From assembly GCF_000010165.1 (NCBI RefSeq), contig NC_012491.1, positions 3,355,501-3,419,500 of the forward strand: a stretch of DNA of 64,000 bases, written 5' to 3'. The notes under the pieces were generated by a model that had not been told where the DNA came from, did not search any database, and saw only the letters and a list, made by a program, of their open reading frames with translations. The stretch comes from Brevibacillus brevis NBRC 100599 (GTDB lineage: Bacteria; Bacillota; Bacilli; Brevibacillales; Brevibacillaceae). Made by a program: the position numbers and the translations under genes. Every line of letters begins with the position of its first letter. The first letter of the stretch is position 1. Shown here one piece after another: positions 53,577 through 62,249 of the stretch.

Positions 53577-56500
53577 TTACGATTCCAAAGCGGGATTGAT
53601 TTTCTTTTGTTTCTTAGCAAGTTTCTTTTCTAGTTTCAATTGGCGCTTCAAGCGTCTCTTTTTCCCTGCATCATCAAACCAAGAAGCGACGACAGGAACC
53701 AGAACCAGTGTAATCAAGGTAGAGAATCCAAGACCGAAAATAACCGTCACGGCCATTGGTGCGTTCGTCTCAGATCCGGCGCCACCAGAGAACGCAAGTG
53801 GTCCAATCGCCAGAATCGTGGTGAGTGTCGTCATCAAAATCGGACGAAGACGGATCGGCCCAGCGTGCAGGATCGCATCAAACAGCTCCATACCTTTTGC
53901 ACGTAGTTGGTTCACGTAGTCGATCAATACAATCGCGTTGTTCACGACCAGACCGATCAACAAAATGTATCCGATCAAAACCCCAACGCTGATCGTCGTG
54001 CCTGTCACCAATAGTCCAAGCAGAACGCCTGTAACGGTTGGTGGCACGGAGAACATGATGATAAATGGGGTGTATAGCGATTCAAACTGCGCAGCCATTA
54101 CCATATAGAGCAACACGACTGACAGGACAATCGCGAGAGCAAGGCTACTGAATGATTCCATCATTTCTTCGCTTTGCCCGCCAAAATCGACTGTGTAGCC
54201 ATCCGGGAGATTCAGCTTCGAAATTTTCTCTTGCACTTCCCGTGTGACAGAGCTTAGGTCACGCCCTGCCAAATCACTTGTTACTTGAACTTCACGGCTG
54301 GAGTTGGCACGGTTAATCGATACCGGCACATCTATCTTATTGATAGTCGCAACCGAGGTCAATGCGATCTGTGCCCCACCAGGAGCGGAAATTCGCAAAT
54401 TGTTCAAGAAGTTGATATCTTCCTGATACGATTTCGGCAGCTTGAGGTTGACGTCAATCTCATCATCACCCGTGCGATAGTGCGTTACCGTTTGACCTTG
54501 GAAGGAAGTTCGAACACTGGAGAGAATTTGTCCTGTCGTCAATCCATACAAGCTCGCCTTCTCAGCATTGATTTTCACTTCCAGCTCTTGTCTTGATTCT
54601 TCCAAGCTGGTTGTTACGTTACTCGTACCAGGTACCTTCTCAATCTCGCCTTTAATAATACCACTGATGTCTTTCAGTACAGCCAAGTCATCCCCGCTCA
54701 CCTTCAACTGAATGGGGGAACCTGTAGACATACCGGCTGGTGCACTTACCTTAATTTCTGGTCCGGCAATATGCTTCAGCTTTTCCTGGAGATCCATCAC
54801 AATTTCATTGGAGGAACGTTTGCGCTGGTCGAGATCTACCAGCATCAGGGTGATCGTTCCCTGATTGGATGACAATGTGCTCGCTATCGGTGATGCATTG
54901 CTACCAACCGAAGTCGCTACAATTTTCTTCTCCGGAACCGTGTTGACAATTTCTTCTACTTGTCTGGTTACTTTCTCGGTTTCAGCCAGAACTGTACCAT
55001 TCGGCATTTTGATGGAGATATTTACTTGACCTTGGTCCATGGCCGGGATAAACTCTGCCCCGATCATCGGAGTTAATGCGAGAGAGCCCACCATCAGGAC
55101 AACCGAAGAAATCATGACTGTTTTACGATGGCCCAATGACCATCTTAACAATCCTTGGTAGCCTTTTTCTACTTTGCTAAATCCAATGTTGAACCAAGTA
55201 ACCGGATTAATTCCACGATAGTTCTCATGATGCGTATGCGACGGAATTTTTTTCAAAATTCTCGAACTCAGCATCGGCACCAGCAAAATGGAGAAGACAA
55301 GCGCCGCAATATGTGAGTAAACAACCGTCAATGCAAGTGGTCCAAACAACTCAGAAGCAATACCTTCCGTGAGGGCAATCGGCAAGAATACGCAAATTTG
55401 CGCCAAAGCCGAAGCCATAACTGCCGTACCTACTTCTTTGGAACCATCCAAGGCCGCTTCCATCATACCTTTTCCCTGTTCTCGATGACGGAAAACATTC
55501 TCGAGCATAACAACCGCAAAGTCAATCAATGATCCTAATCCCAATGTCAAACCGGAGAGGGAAATCAGGTTGATCGTCTGTCCTGACATGTACATCAGCA
55601 AGAACGTAGCGACGATCGATACAGGAAGTACAATGACCGCAATTACCATGGATCGCAAGCTGCCCAAGAAGAAGAACAGCAAGATCATACCGATACCGCC
55701 ACCCAACAGAGCATGTTCAGCGGTCGTGTAAACGGAATCCTTAATGTAGGTGGATGTGTCTAGAGTTGTAATGATTTGAACGCCTTCTGGCAGCTCGCTT
55801 TTGATTTTCTCCAGCTCAGCTTTTACATCATCTGCTACCTCAATGGTGTTTCCGCCAGAAGCTTTTGTCACTCTAATACCCAAGCTAGGTGTTCCATTCA
55901 CGTAACTCATTTGCGTTACATCTTGATGCGTGTCCTTTACCTGGGCAATATCGCTGAGCCTGATGGAGTTTCCTCCGACAGAAATTGGTGTCAGCGCGAT
56001 TTGATCGACATCAGCAAACTCACCTTGTACACGGATGTTGAGCTTGGCATCACCCTCACGTACCGCTCCACCGGAACCTGACAAGTTGCTACCCTGTAGA
56101 GCCTGCTGGACTTGGTCAAGTGACAAACCATACGCCGCCAGTTTGGCTGGGTCGACGGTAACATCGATGATCCGGCTTTGTCCACCGCTGATGGAAGCAG
56201 ATGCGACCCCATCAATACGCTCCAGGCGTGATTGGATCATATCCTCTGCCATCTTTTTCAATTTGTTGATATCTTGCTCACCCGTCACCGCAAACTCAAT
56301 GATCGGTGTACTGTTCGGGTCAATACGCAGTACGCGTGGCGCTCTGGCTGAGTCAGGCAAAGAACCACGAACCTGATCTACCTTCTCCCGCATGTCGAGA
56401 GTCGCCTGATCAAGGTCTGTCCCCCAGTTAAACATGAGGATAACCTGCGAGGCGCCTTCCATCGATACCGATTGTATACTATCTAAATCGGATACCGTTG

Positions 56501-56714
56501 CAAGTGCGTCCTCAACCGGCTTCGTAACTAGTTTTTCTACCTCACTTGGAGATCCGCCGTCTACGGATGTAACCACGACAGCAACCGGGAAGTTCAGATC
56601 CGGCATGAGATCAATCGCCAAGCGAGGCAGAGAGACGAAACCAAAAATCAGCATGGCCAGAGTCAACATAATCATGGTGACCGGGCGTTTAATCGATAGT
56701 TCAGAAAGATTCAA
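53577..56714 (-). CDS. HAE1-family RND multidrug efflux pump
   Basis: About 1045 aa with the duplicated RND layout: a helix at the N-terminus (RPVTMIMLTLAMLIFGFVSL), a large extracytoplasmic loop, six helices, and the same again. The signature GSLIDFAVVMLENVFRHR includes the Asp of the proton relay. The protein is AcrB/SwrC-like, as found in Bacilli. It is encoded upstream of its adaptor and downstream of a MarR gene that probably controls it. AGAGGTGA six bases upstream favours TTG at 56714; GTG at 56723 is the longer alternative. Confidence 0.9.
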   Translation of the reverse strand: MNLSELSIKRPVTMIMLTLAMLIFGFVSLPRLAIDLMPDLNFPVAVVVTSVDGGSPSEVEKLVTKPVEDALATVSDLDSIQSVSMEGASQVILMFNWGTDLDQATLDMREKVDQVRGSLPDSARAPRVLRIDPNSTPIIEFAVTGEQDINKLKKMAEDMIQSRLERIDGVASASISGGQSRIIDVTVDPAKLAAYGLSLDQVQQALQGSNLSGSGGAVREGDAKLNIRVQGEFADVDQIALTPISVGGNSIRLSDIAQVKDTHQDVTQMSYVNGTPSLGIRVTKASGGNTIEVADDVKAELEKIKSELPEGVQIITTLDTSTYIKDSVYTTAEHALLGGGIGMILLFFFLGSLRSMVIAVIVLPVSIVATFLLMYMSGQTINLISLSGLTLGLGSLIDFAVVMLENVFRHREQGKGMMEAALDGSKEVGTAVMASALAQICVFLPIALTEGIASELFGPLALTVVYSHIAALVFSILLVPMLSSRILKKIPSHTHHENYRGINPVTWFNIGFSKVEKGYQGLLRWSLGHRKTVMISSVVLMVGSLALTPMIGAEFIPAMDQGQVNISIKMPNGTVLAETEKVTRQVEEIVNTVPEKKIVATSVGSNASPIASTLSSNQGTITLMLVDLDQRKRSSNEIVMDLQEKLKHIAGPEIKVSAPAGMSTGSPIQLKVSGDDLAVLKDISGIIKGEIEKVPGTSNVTTSLEESRQELEVKINAEKASLYGLTTGQILSSVRTSFQGQTVTHYRTGDDEIDVNLKLPKSYQEDINFLNNLRISAPGGAQIALTSVATINKIDVPVSINRANSSREVQVTSDLAGRDLSSVTREVQEKISKLNLPDGYTVDFGGQSEEMMESFSSLALAIVLSVVLLYMVMAAQFESLYTPFIIMFSVPPTVTGVLLGLLVTGTTISVGVLIGYILLIGLVVNNAIVLIDYVNQLRAKGMELFDAILHAGPIRLRPILMTTLTTILAIGPLAFSGGAGSETNAPMAVTVIFGLGFSTLITLVLVPVVASWFDDAGKKRRLKRQLKLEKKLAKKQKKINPALES

Positions 56715-56760
56715 TCCACTCACCTCTTTTTTATATATCTGCTAATTTTTTGTGAGAAAT

Positions 56761-56777
56761 AATTCGCATAACGAAAT
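56761..56777. promoter_or_regulatory. second MarR operator upstream of the RND pump
   Basis: AATTCGCATAACGAAAT matches the perfect palindrome at 56801-56817 at 13 of 17 positions. The centres are 40 bases apart, about four helical turns. Confidence 0.45.
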
Positions 56778-56800
56778 GAACAAGGTAAATCTCACATAAC

Positions 56801-56817
56801 ATTTCGTTTAACGAAAT
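56801..56817. promoter_or_regulatory. MarR operator upstream of the RND pump
   Basis: A perfect 8-1-8 palindrome, ATTTCGTTTAACGAAAT, lies between the MarR gene and the pump gene. It is the expected size for a MarR dimer site. Confidence 0.6.
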
Positions 56818-56837
56818 ATAAAGGGGTGAAACCATTT

Positions 56838-57170
56838 TTAAACGGTTTGTGAATTTCCCCATTTCACGTCTCGCTGTTGGTACACACGCTCTGTCAGTGA
56901 CACCCACACAACTCGTCGATCTGCTTGGTCCCGGAATCTGCGGACCAGGTTTTCCTGCTCCAATCGGTTAATAAGACCGGAAGTTGTGCTGTATGAAAGA
57001 CCGACAGTCTTACTTATGTCCCCCATCGTTTTTGGCCCGTTTCCAAGCTGCTCCAGAATCAAGACCTGTTGCCAGGTTACATCACTTGTATCCAGCTCTT
57101 GCTCAGAAATCGTGGTAAACAAAACACTGGCTTCTTGCAGGAGTTTTGCCAACTGAATCAGTTCTTTCAT
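56838..57170 (-). CDS. MarR-family regulator of the RND efflux operon
   Basis: 110 aa with a winged helix-turn-helix: TWQQVLILEQLGNGPKTM, the recognition helix in GLSYSTTSGLINRLEQ, and the wing RFRDQADRRVVWVSLT. It is slightly shorter than usual because the C-terminal dimer helix is brief. The pump and adaptor genes follow on the same strand and two palindromes lie in the gap, so repression of the efflux operon is the simple reading. AAGGGAGG sets the ATG at 57170. Confidence 0.8.
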   Translation of the reverse strand: MKELIQLAKLLQEASVLFTTISEQELDTSDVTWQQVLILEQLGNGPKTMGDISKTVGLSYSTTSGLINRLEQENLVRRFRDQADRRVVWVSLTERVYQQRDVKWGNSQTV

Positions 57171-57267
57171 GAGAACCTCCCTTGCCATCCTTACTTAACC
57201 ACTCCACACCCATAACTAGTCGTTTATTTCCCAAAAATAATTCTACTGAAAAGTATATGTAGTGAAG

Positions 57268-57283
57268 TCTACCCAGGGGTAGA
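57268..57283. promoter_or_regulatory. palindrome 1 upstream of the two-component system
   Basis: TCTACCC-AG-GGGTAGA, a perfect 7-2-7 palindrome, 109 bases before the kinase start and 33 bases from a second copy of the same pattern. It is probably a binding site of the NarL/LiaR-type response regulator. Confidence 0.55.
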
Positions 57284-57300
57284 TTTCTGACAAGGATTTA

Positions 57301-57316
57301 TCTATCTGGAGATAGA
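57301..57316. promoter_or_regulatory. palindrome 2 upstream of the two-component system
   Basis: TCTATCT-GG-AGATAGA, a perfect 7-2-7 palindrome with the same half-site as palindrome 1 (TCTAYCY). It overlaps the -35 position for a -10 box TAGAAT at 57330-57335, as expected for an activator-dependent promoter. Confidence 0.55.
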
Positions 57317-57376
57317 CGACAACGCATGCTAGAATGAAGTTAAGTGATTATCCGGCAGAGAAAGAAGGACTTTTCA

Positions 57377-58579
57377 TTGTTAAAGATAATGATGAAAGCC
57401 ATACAAAAACGTTTGCTGATCATGTGGTTTTCCATCTTACTTGTATTAGCTTTGCTTCCTGATTCATTTAAACGGGAAACTCCGTTGCAATTTTCCCTTA
57501 CCATTGTACTATTTATTTGTTACCTTGTGGTATTTTGGATTTCCAAGAAAAAATGGAAGCCTTTCCAATTCGAATTAGTAGCAGTCGTGCTTGGAATCGT
57601 TTCCTTAGTAAAGTCTCTCACCTTGGGGGGAGAGGGCTTCGGCTTGATGCTCCCACTCGCTGTTTTTATCGGTTTTCACATTCATGGACGCCGAGCGTTG
57701 GCCTATGCTACTTTTTTTGGTACGTGCAGTACGCTTTTTTTATATTTTGAAGAAAACCTGAGATTCACGCACATCATCTCTTATATTCTAACGTATGTGG
57801 GTTGCTATATCGGTGCACGTGGCTATCGGATTCAAAGAGAAGCATACGAAACCAACCAACAGCACCTGGAGCAGTTGCAAAAAGCACATACAGAGTTGCA
57901 GGAGGCACACTTACAACTTCAAGAAGCAGCGCTTCATTCCCTGCAAGTAGCGGTTCTGGAGGAACGAACGAGAATTGCCCGTGATATTCACGATGCTTTG
58001 GGTCATAGTTTGACTTCACTCATTGTCCAGCTACATGCCTTGAAGTATATGTTGCAGGATGGACCTGACAATGCACAAGAAGCCGTGCGCAACATGCTTG
58101 GTGTTGCGAAGCAAAGTCTGGAGGATATTCGCACATCTGTCCATACACTGGCTCTGGATAAAACCTCCTTGGGACTTACGCCTCTGCGAGCTCTTTTGTC
58201 GCAGGCTCAAAAGCATACAGGAATAAAGATGGAGCTGATATGCTCCGACCTGGACATCCCGCTCTCTCAGGAAATGACGATAACGTTTTATCGAATCTTG
58301 CAAGAAGCGATCACCAATTCCTTACGTCATTCTGACGCAAAAGAAATTCTCGTCATCATTGAACAAAAGAATGACATCCTTTTGTTGTCCATCCGAGACG
58401 ATGGAAGCATCACGAGCGACCAAAAAATCAAACCTGGCTTTGGCCTAACTGGCATATTTGAACGGATTCAACTATTGAACGGAACTCTCGCGTACCGCAT
58501 TCGAGAGCCCCACGGATTCCAACTCGATTTCAGCTTTCCGATTCACCAGACTGAACAAGAAAGGAGCATGCGAACATGA
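57377..58579 (+). CDS. NarL/LiaS-type sensor histidine kinase
   Basis: 400 aa. Five or six hydrophobic segments fill the first 150 residues, then a coiled coil (LEQLQKAHTELQEAHLQLQE) leads to the HisKA_3 dimer domain with ARDIHDALGHSLTSLI, where the His is phosphorylated. An ATPase domain follows (ILQEAITNSLRHSDAKEI; GFGLTGI). There is no large extracellular domain, so the signal is probably sensed in the membrane, as in LiaS- and DesK-type kinases. The stop overlaps the regulator start in ATGA. TTG at 57377 follows GAAGGAC; the frame can be extended to GTG 57344. Confidence 0.85.
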   Translation: MLKIMMKAIQKRLLIMWFSILLVLALLPDSFKRETPLQFSLTIVLFICYLVVFWISKKKWKPFQFELVAVVLGIVSLVKSLTLGGEGFGLMLPLAVFIGFHIHGRRALAYATFFGTCSTLFLYFEENLRFTHIISYILTYVGCYIGARGYRIQREAYETNQQHLEQLQKAHTELQEAHLQLQEAALHSLQVAVLEERTRIARDIHDALGHSLTSLIVQLHALKYMLQDGPDNAQEAVRNMLGVAKQSLEDIRTSVHTLALDKTSLGLTPLRALLSQAQKHTGIKMELICSDLDIPLSQEMTITFYRILQEAITNSLRHSDAKEILVIIEQKNDILLLSIRDDGSITSDQKIKPGFGLTGIFERIQLLNGTLAYRIREPHGFQLDFSFPIHQTEQERSMRT

Positions 58580-59262
58580 CCGTTAAACAAAAAGAAGGAG
58601 CCATTCGCGTGGTCCTAGTAGATGACCAAACCATGATTCGCCAAGGTTTAGGTTATGTCATACAAATGCAAGCCGATATGGAAGTAATTGGGGAAGCATC
58701 CGATGGTGTAGAAGCAGTAGAGCTGATTGGCTCCCTCGCACCTGATGTCGTTTTGATGGATGTTCAGATGCCCAACAAGTCGGGTATTGAGGCCACAAAA
58801 GAAATCATGCTACAGCATCCTCGCACGAAGGTATTGATCCTCACCACCTTTGACAATCACAATTACGTGGTGGAAGGGATTCGCGCGGGAGCGGTTGGCT
58901 ATATGCTAAAAGATGCCGACTCTCAGGAAATGCTTGATCTGATTCGCAGAGCCCATCAGGGAGAAGCCCTCTTCCACACCGTAACAGCCGCAAAAGCCCT
59001 TGCCGAAGCTCTGCAAGGTCAACGTGAGACACCTGATTCGACAACCACCTCCCAATCAGTCTTGCTAGATGAACTCACGGATCGGGAGTTAGATGTACTT
59101 CAACAGATCGCAGATGGCTATCGAAATGATCAGATTGCGCAAAACTTGTTTATATCTGAAGGCACTGTCAAAACACACGTGCATCGCATCTTGCAAAAAA
59201 TGGGTGTTGAGGATCGTACACAGGCAGTGGCAAAAGCTCTGCGGCATAAAATCGTGAAATAA
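58576..59262 (+). CDS. NarL/LuxR-family response regulator
   Basis: 228 aa. The receiver domain has the acidic pair in VVLVDDQTMIRQGL, the phospho-acceptor Asp in DVVLMDVQMPNKSG and the conserved Thr and Lys (LILTTFD, YMLKDA). The C-terminal LuxR-type helix-turn-helix is LTDRELDVLQQIADGYRNDQ and ISEGTVKTHVHRILQKMGV. Translation is coupled to the kinase by a 4-base overlap. The paired palindromes upstream of the kinase are its likely targets. Confidence 0.92.
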   Translation: MTVKQKEGAIRVVLVDDQTMIRQGLGYVIQMQADMEVIGEASDGVEAVELIGSLAPDVVLMDVQMPNKSGIEATKEIMLQHPRTKVLILTTFDNHNYVVEGIRAGAVGYMLKDADSQEMLDLIRRAHQGEALFHTVTAAKALAEALQGQRETPDSTTTSQSVLLDELTDRELDVLQQIADGYRNDQIAQNLFISEGTVKTHVHRILQKMGVEDRTQAVAKALRHKIVK

Positions 59263-59273
59263 ATCAGACAGTT

Positions 59274-59783
59274 TTAGGCAGGAGGATGAAGTGGAATCAA
59301 GTTTCCATCCTCCTGCTTTATGCTGATGGAAACCCCTTCGCCCAGCTTTGCACAAGACATCGCTTCAAATACGGCAGCAGCCGCTTTCTTCGTATCGATC
59401 ACCCGGCAAATCACTGCCAACGTCCTCTCACTGTCTTCCCCACCGTCACTGTGACCATTCCCTGTCTTTCCCAAGCATTCGTCCAACAGCTGTTCGATCA
59501 AATAGCGCATTTCAATCTCTGACTCACATAAATGGGGAAAGCGAATGATCATTGGATGGAAATCGTGCTCTTTCATAACCTGATATCCTTGTTCTTTCAT
59601 CTCTTCTGTCCAGCTCTGCAAAACCTCATCAGGTCTTCCCTCGATCTGTTCCGCTACTACAGCAAAATACTCGCCAATTTCCCCGACATTTCCGTAATGA
59701 ACGGTATAAAGATGCTCTGATTCCTCATACCAAACCTCCCAGTAGCTCCACCTCATTTCGTTTTTTTTCAGCATCCGAATCAC
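59274..59783 (-). CDS. hypothetical protein
   Basis: 169 aa without membrane segments. The start RWSYWEVWYEESEHLYTVHY followed by GNVGEIG recalls the WGR-type fold, and the rest is helical and acidic. I cannot assign a function. It converges on the response regulator gene; the terminator hairpin of that gene lies inside its last codons. GTG at 59783 or ATG at 59774 could be the start. Confidence 0.55.
   Translation of the reverse strand: MIRMLKKNEMRWSYWEVWYEESEHLYTVHYGNVGEIGEYFAVVAEQIEGRPDEVLQSWTEEMKEQGYQVMKEHDFHPMIIRFPHLCESEIEMRYLIEQLLDECLGKTGNGHSDGGEDSERTLAVICRVIDTKKAAAAVFEAMSCAKLGEGVSISIKQEDGNLIPLHPPA
59278..59316 (+). terminator. terminator of the two-component operon
   Basis: An 11-base perfect stem, GCAGGAGGATG and its complement, with a 17-base loop followed by TTTAT, 15 bases after the regulator stop and overlapping the 3' end of the convergent gene. 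Confidence 0.6.
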
Positions 59784-59922
59784 AGTTGTTCAACTCCGTT
59801 CAAATTGTAACCGTTTTGTAAATTATTCCACTGATCGACAGACCTTGACAACAACTTACAAAAAGATTGATTCGAAAGACTTGCAACTTTTTCTCGAATA
59901 GGACTATTCGATCATTTTAACA

Positions 59923-59950
59923 TAAAAAAAGACGGATATTCGATCCGTCT
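59923..59950 (-). terminator. terminator of the PAS histidine kinase gene
   Basis: AGACGGAT/ATCCGTCT hairpin with a 5-base loop followed by TTTTTTATG on the minus strand, 26 bases after the stop. Confidence 0.7.
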
Positions 59951-59975
59951 ACAGTCACAATGCTATTTTGTTTTT

Positions 59976-61295
59976 TTAGGAAATGGAAAGAGGTAAACGT
60001 ATCTCAAAGCGGGCTCCTTTCCATTTCGGAGAGTTTTCCGCATAGAGTTCGCCACCGTGATCCGCGATGATGCGTTGTGTCGTAGACAAACCTAACCCCG
60101 TTCCCTCTTGTTTGGTCGTATAAAAAGGAACGAATAAATTTTGCAGGCAAGAATCTGATAGACCAGGTCCGTTGTCTTCCACAACAATGATTACTTGATT
60201 GAGAGAGGAGTATACCTTCACATGAACGAGGTTGCCTTGGGTCATCAATGCTTCCAGCGCATTTTTCAAGATGTTTAAGATGGCTTGCTTGATTCGTGAA
60301 CGATGACCAAACACATGCCACTCGCCTTGTGCAATGTCCAGCTCTAGCTTGATTCCTCTTCGATTGGCTTCTGGCTCCAGTAAACGAATGACGCCATATA
60401 ATTCGTCCATCACTAAGAAACGTTCCGATACGATTTTATCATCCCTGTACCGTGCCAAAACAAGGACATCATTCAATAGCCCATCAATGCGTTCAATTTC
60501 CGTTAAGATAACAGAAAAATAGGATTCACTACGATTTGCTTCCCCTTGCTCCCGCAATAACTGAATGAAGCCCTTGATGGCTGTCAGTGGATTCCGAATC
60601 TCATGTGCCATCCCGGCAGCCAATTGCCCCACTGCTGCCAGCGCTTCACGCTTGTTCAATTCTTCTTCGTACTTTTTGCTTTCCGTAACATTCCGAAGAA
60701 CGGCGATCGCTCCCCACATCTCTCCACTGTAATAAATGGGGCTCGTACTCACTGTCGTCCATTTGCCTCTGTATTCCGCAACATAATGACCGGACTGCCC
60801 GCGTTCAATCACCCACTGGACAAAACGCTCGCTTACATGAGGGCGAAGGGCATGATCAATGTTTTCACCAATGAGTTGATTCCGATCCACGCCATATAAA
60901 TGACAGACCGCGTAATTCGCCTCAATGACTCTTAGCTGGCGGTCAATCATCAAAACGGCAATATCACTGGACTGTAGAACCAATTGGACAAGCTCCTGTT
61001 CAGCGAGCATGGTTACATTTTCTCCTTTGGTGTCACTTGTAGGAGAAGTTGGTGTTTTTTCAATTGGAAATTGATGCGAATTTTTGTTGAAAACATCGTC
61101 CATTTGTTGCAATATGTAGTCCATCGATTGATAGAGACGAAGCTGTGCTTGCAAAAGCTCTACTCGCTCCATTTCCGTCGTGGCAAGAGAAAATGCGTTG
61201 TTATTCATTTCTTCGAAAATAACGTCTCGACACTTGCGCAAAAATTGCTGTAAATACGTAAGATTCATTCCGAGCAACGAAAATTGGTACGCCAT
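59976..61295 (-). CDS. PAS-domain sensor histidine kinase (sporulation-kinase-like), downstream part of a frameshifted gene
   Basis: From the restart ATG at 61295 (MAYQFSLLG) the protein has 439 residues: a helical N-terminal region, a PAS domain (SDIAVLMIDRQLRVIEANYA), the HisKA box GMAHEIRNPLTAIKGFIQLL and an ATPase domain (LKNALEALM, VEDNGPGLSD, GTGLGLSTTQRI). The layout is like soluble sporulation kinases of Bacilli. The upstream 71-codon frame ends in TGA one base before this ATG. A 10-base tandem duplication at the junction appears to have split one gene. The start could also be ATG 61346 in the shifted frame. Whether full-length protein is made is uncertain. Confidence 0.8.
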   Translation of the reverse strand: MAYQFSLLGMNLTYLQQFLRKCRDVIFEEMNNNAFSLATTEMERVELLQAQLRLYQSMDYILQQMDDVFNKNSHQFPIEKTPTSPTSDTKGENVTMLAEQELVQLVLQSSDIAVLMIDRQLRVIEANYAVCHLYGVDRNQLIGENIDHALRPHVSERFVQWVIERGQSGHYVAEYRGKWTTVSTSPIYYSGEMWGAIAVLRNVTESKKYEEELNKREALAAVGQLAAGMAHEIRNPLTAIKGFIQLLREQGEANRSESYFSVILTEIERIDGLLNDVLVLARYRDDKIVSERFLVMDELYGVIRLLEPEANRRGIKLELDIAQGEWHVFGHRSRIKQAILNILKNALEALMTQGNLVHVKVYSSLNQVIIVVEDNGPGLSDSCLQNLFVPFYTTKQEGTGLGLSTTQRIIADHGGELYAENSPKWKGARFEIRLPLSIS

Positions 61296-61296
61296 T

Positions 61297-61512
61297 TCAC
61301 GCCATTTCGCTCCATTCTCGCTCGAATGCACACGTGTCGACTGCATTTACTACTTCAATCCATTTCGTGATTTGCTGAACAAACAAAGCCTCTGTATTTT
61401 CGCGGTCTTCTAGAAGCAAAGCAGAGTAATGATGATCTGAAAGAAAGGAAAACGTCTTGGCCACCGCCGCAGGGACCAAATGAGTAAGATACTTACTTAT
61501 TCGATTTTTCAA
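61297..61512 (-). pseudogene. N-terminal fragment of the split histidine kinase
   Basis: 71 codons from TTG 61512 (AAAAGGAG upstream) to TGA 61297. The end reads AFEREWSEMA; removing one copy of the duplicated 10 bases (61289-61298, 61299-61308) makes it run on as EWSEMAYQFSLLGMNL without a stop. The fragment is helical (YLTHLVPAAVAKTFSFLSDH) and would form the first part of an N-terminal sensor domain. Confidence 0.7.
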
Positions 61513-61872
61513 AACACTCTGGCTCCTTTTCTCCGTGCTTCATTGAGGCTATTTTCCCAAGTATGTATAGGCTCTATTATGGACGCAAATGAGACAAGAT
61601 GTAAAGCGGCTTGATGATATCCTGGTGCAGAGAATGACACCATCCAATCAGGTTCTCTTCTTATCCTTACAGACAAACAATCTCGGCTAGCATCCTATTA
61701 TCGCGCGCTTTTATTGCCGCTTTCGGAGACCCTCACCTCCTAACCGTGTTTGACTGAAACCGCTTTCCCAACATTTTCTATCATATCACGATCGAGCATA
61801 AAAAGGTCAAGGATGTTTATTCGTCAACCAATCCAAAAAGCATCTGCCCCCATAGAGACAAATGCTTTCGCT
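61513..61872. other. 360-base gap upstream of the split kinase
   Basis: A possible minus-strand promoter is present near 61,775-61,815 (TTGACC, 19 bases, TATGAT), and GGAGGTGAGGGTCTCC can form a short hairpin near 61,720-61,740. I found no structure matching a riboswitch I know and no convincing ORF. Confidence 0.3.
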
Positions 61873-62163
61873 TTATGAATGGGACTTGACAGCGTAATTG
61901 CGCAAATCCGATTTTACCGGGCTATTTGGATTGGTTCCTGTATGTGCGCGCTTGAAAGCCTCGCTTTCCGTCCAATTTTTAAACGATTCTTCATCTGTCC
62001 ATTTCGTAAACACGATGTATTCGTCACCTTCCGTAGGTGCCAGGAAAAGGAACTCCAAAAAACCAGGAACCTCCTTCATCCGTTCTCCTCCATTACCAAA
62101 TGCACGCTCCAAATGGGATTGGTAGTCTGCTGGTACAGTCAGTCTGTTCATAGATACATACAT
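61873..62163 (-). CDS. antibiotic biosynthesis monooxygenase (ABM) / heme-monooxygenase-like protein
   Basis: 96 aa, the standard length of a single ABM ferredoxin-like fold. It has the family pattern MKEVPGFLEFLFL, then DEYIVFTKWTDEESFKNWTE and FKRAHTG. Similar small proteins include IsdG/HmoA heme-degrading enzymes and quinone monooxygenases, so substrate is open. It stands alone on the minus strand, far from the NRPS cluster, so the family name should not be read as a link to it. Confidence 0.75.
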   Translation of the reverse strand: MYVSMNRLTVPADYQSHLERAFGNGGERMKEVPGFLEFLFLAPTEGDEYIVFTKWTDEESFKNWTESEAFKRAHTGTNPNSPVKSDLRNYAVKSHS

Positions 62164-62249
62164 GATGGGTCACACGTCCTTTTCATTGGGTTCATCTACC
62201 AATTTCCATTATACTACTCCTTTGGCGAAAAACCTAAAAACCGCAAACG

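Noticed and set aside
61513..61872. Riboswitch or leader RNA before the split kinase
   Set aside because: The hairpins are short and no known aptamer pattern could be recognised, so only a possible promoter is noted.
61873..62163. ABM monooxygenase as a tailoring enzyme of the NRPS product
   Set aside because: It is 15 kb away across tRNAs, a transposon and unrelated operons, and such small proteins are common housekeeping genes.
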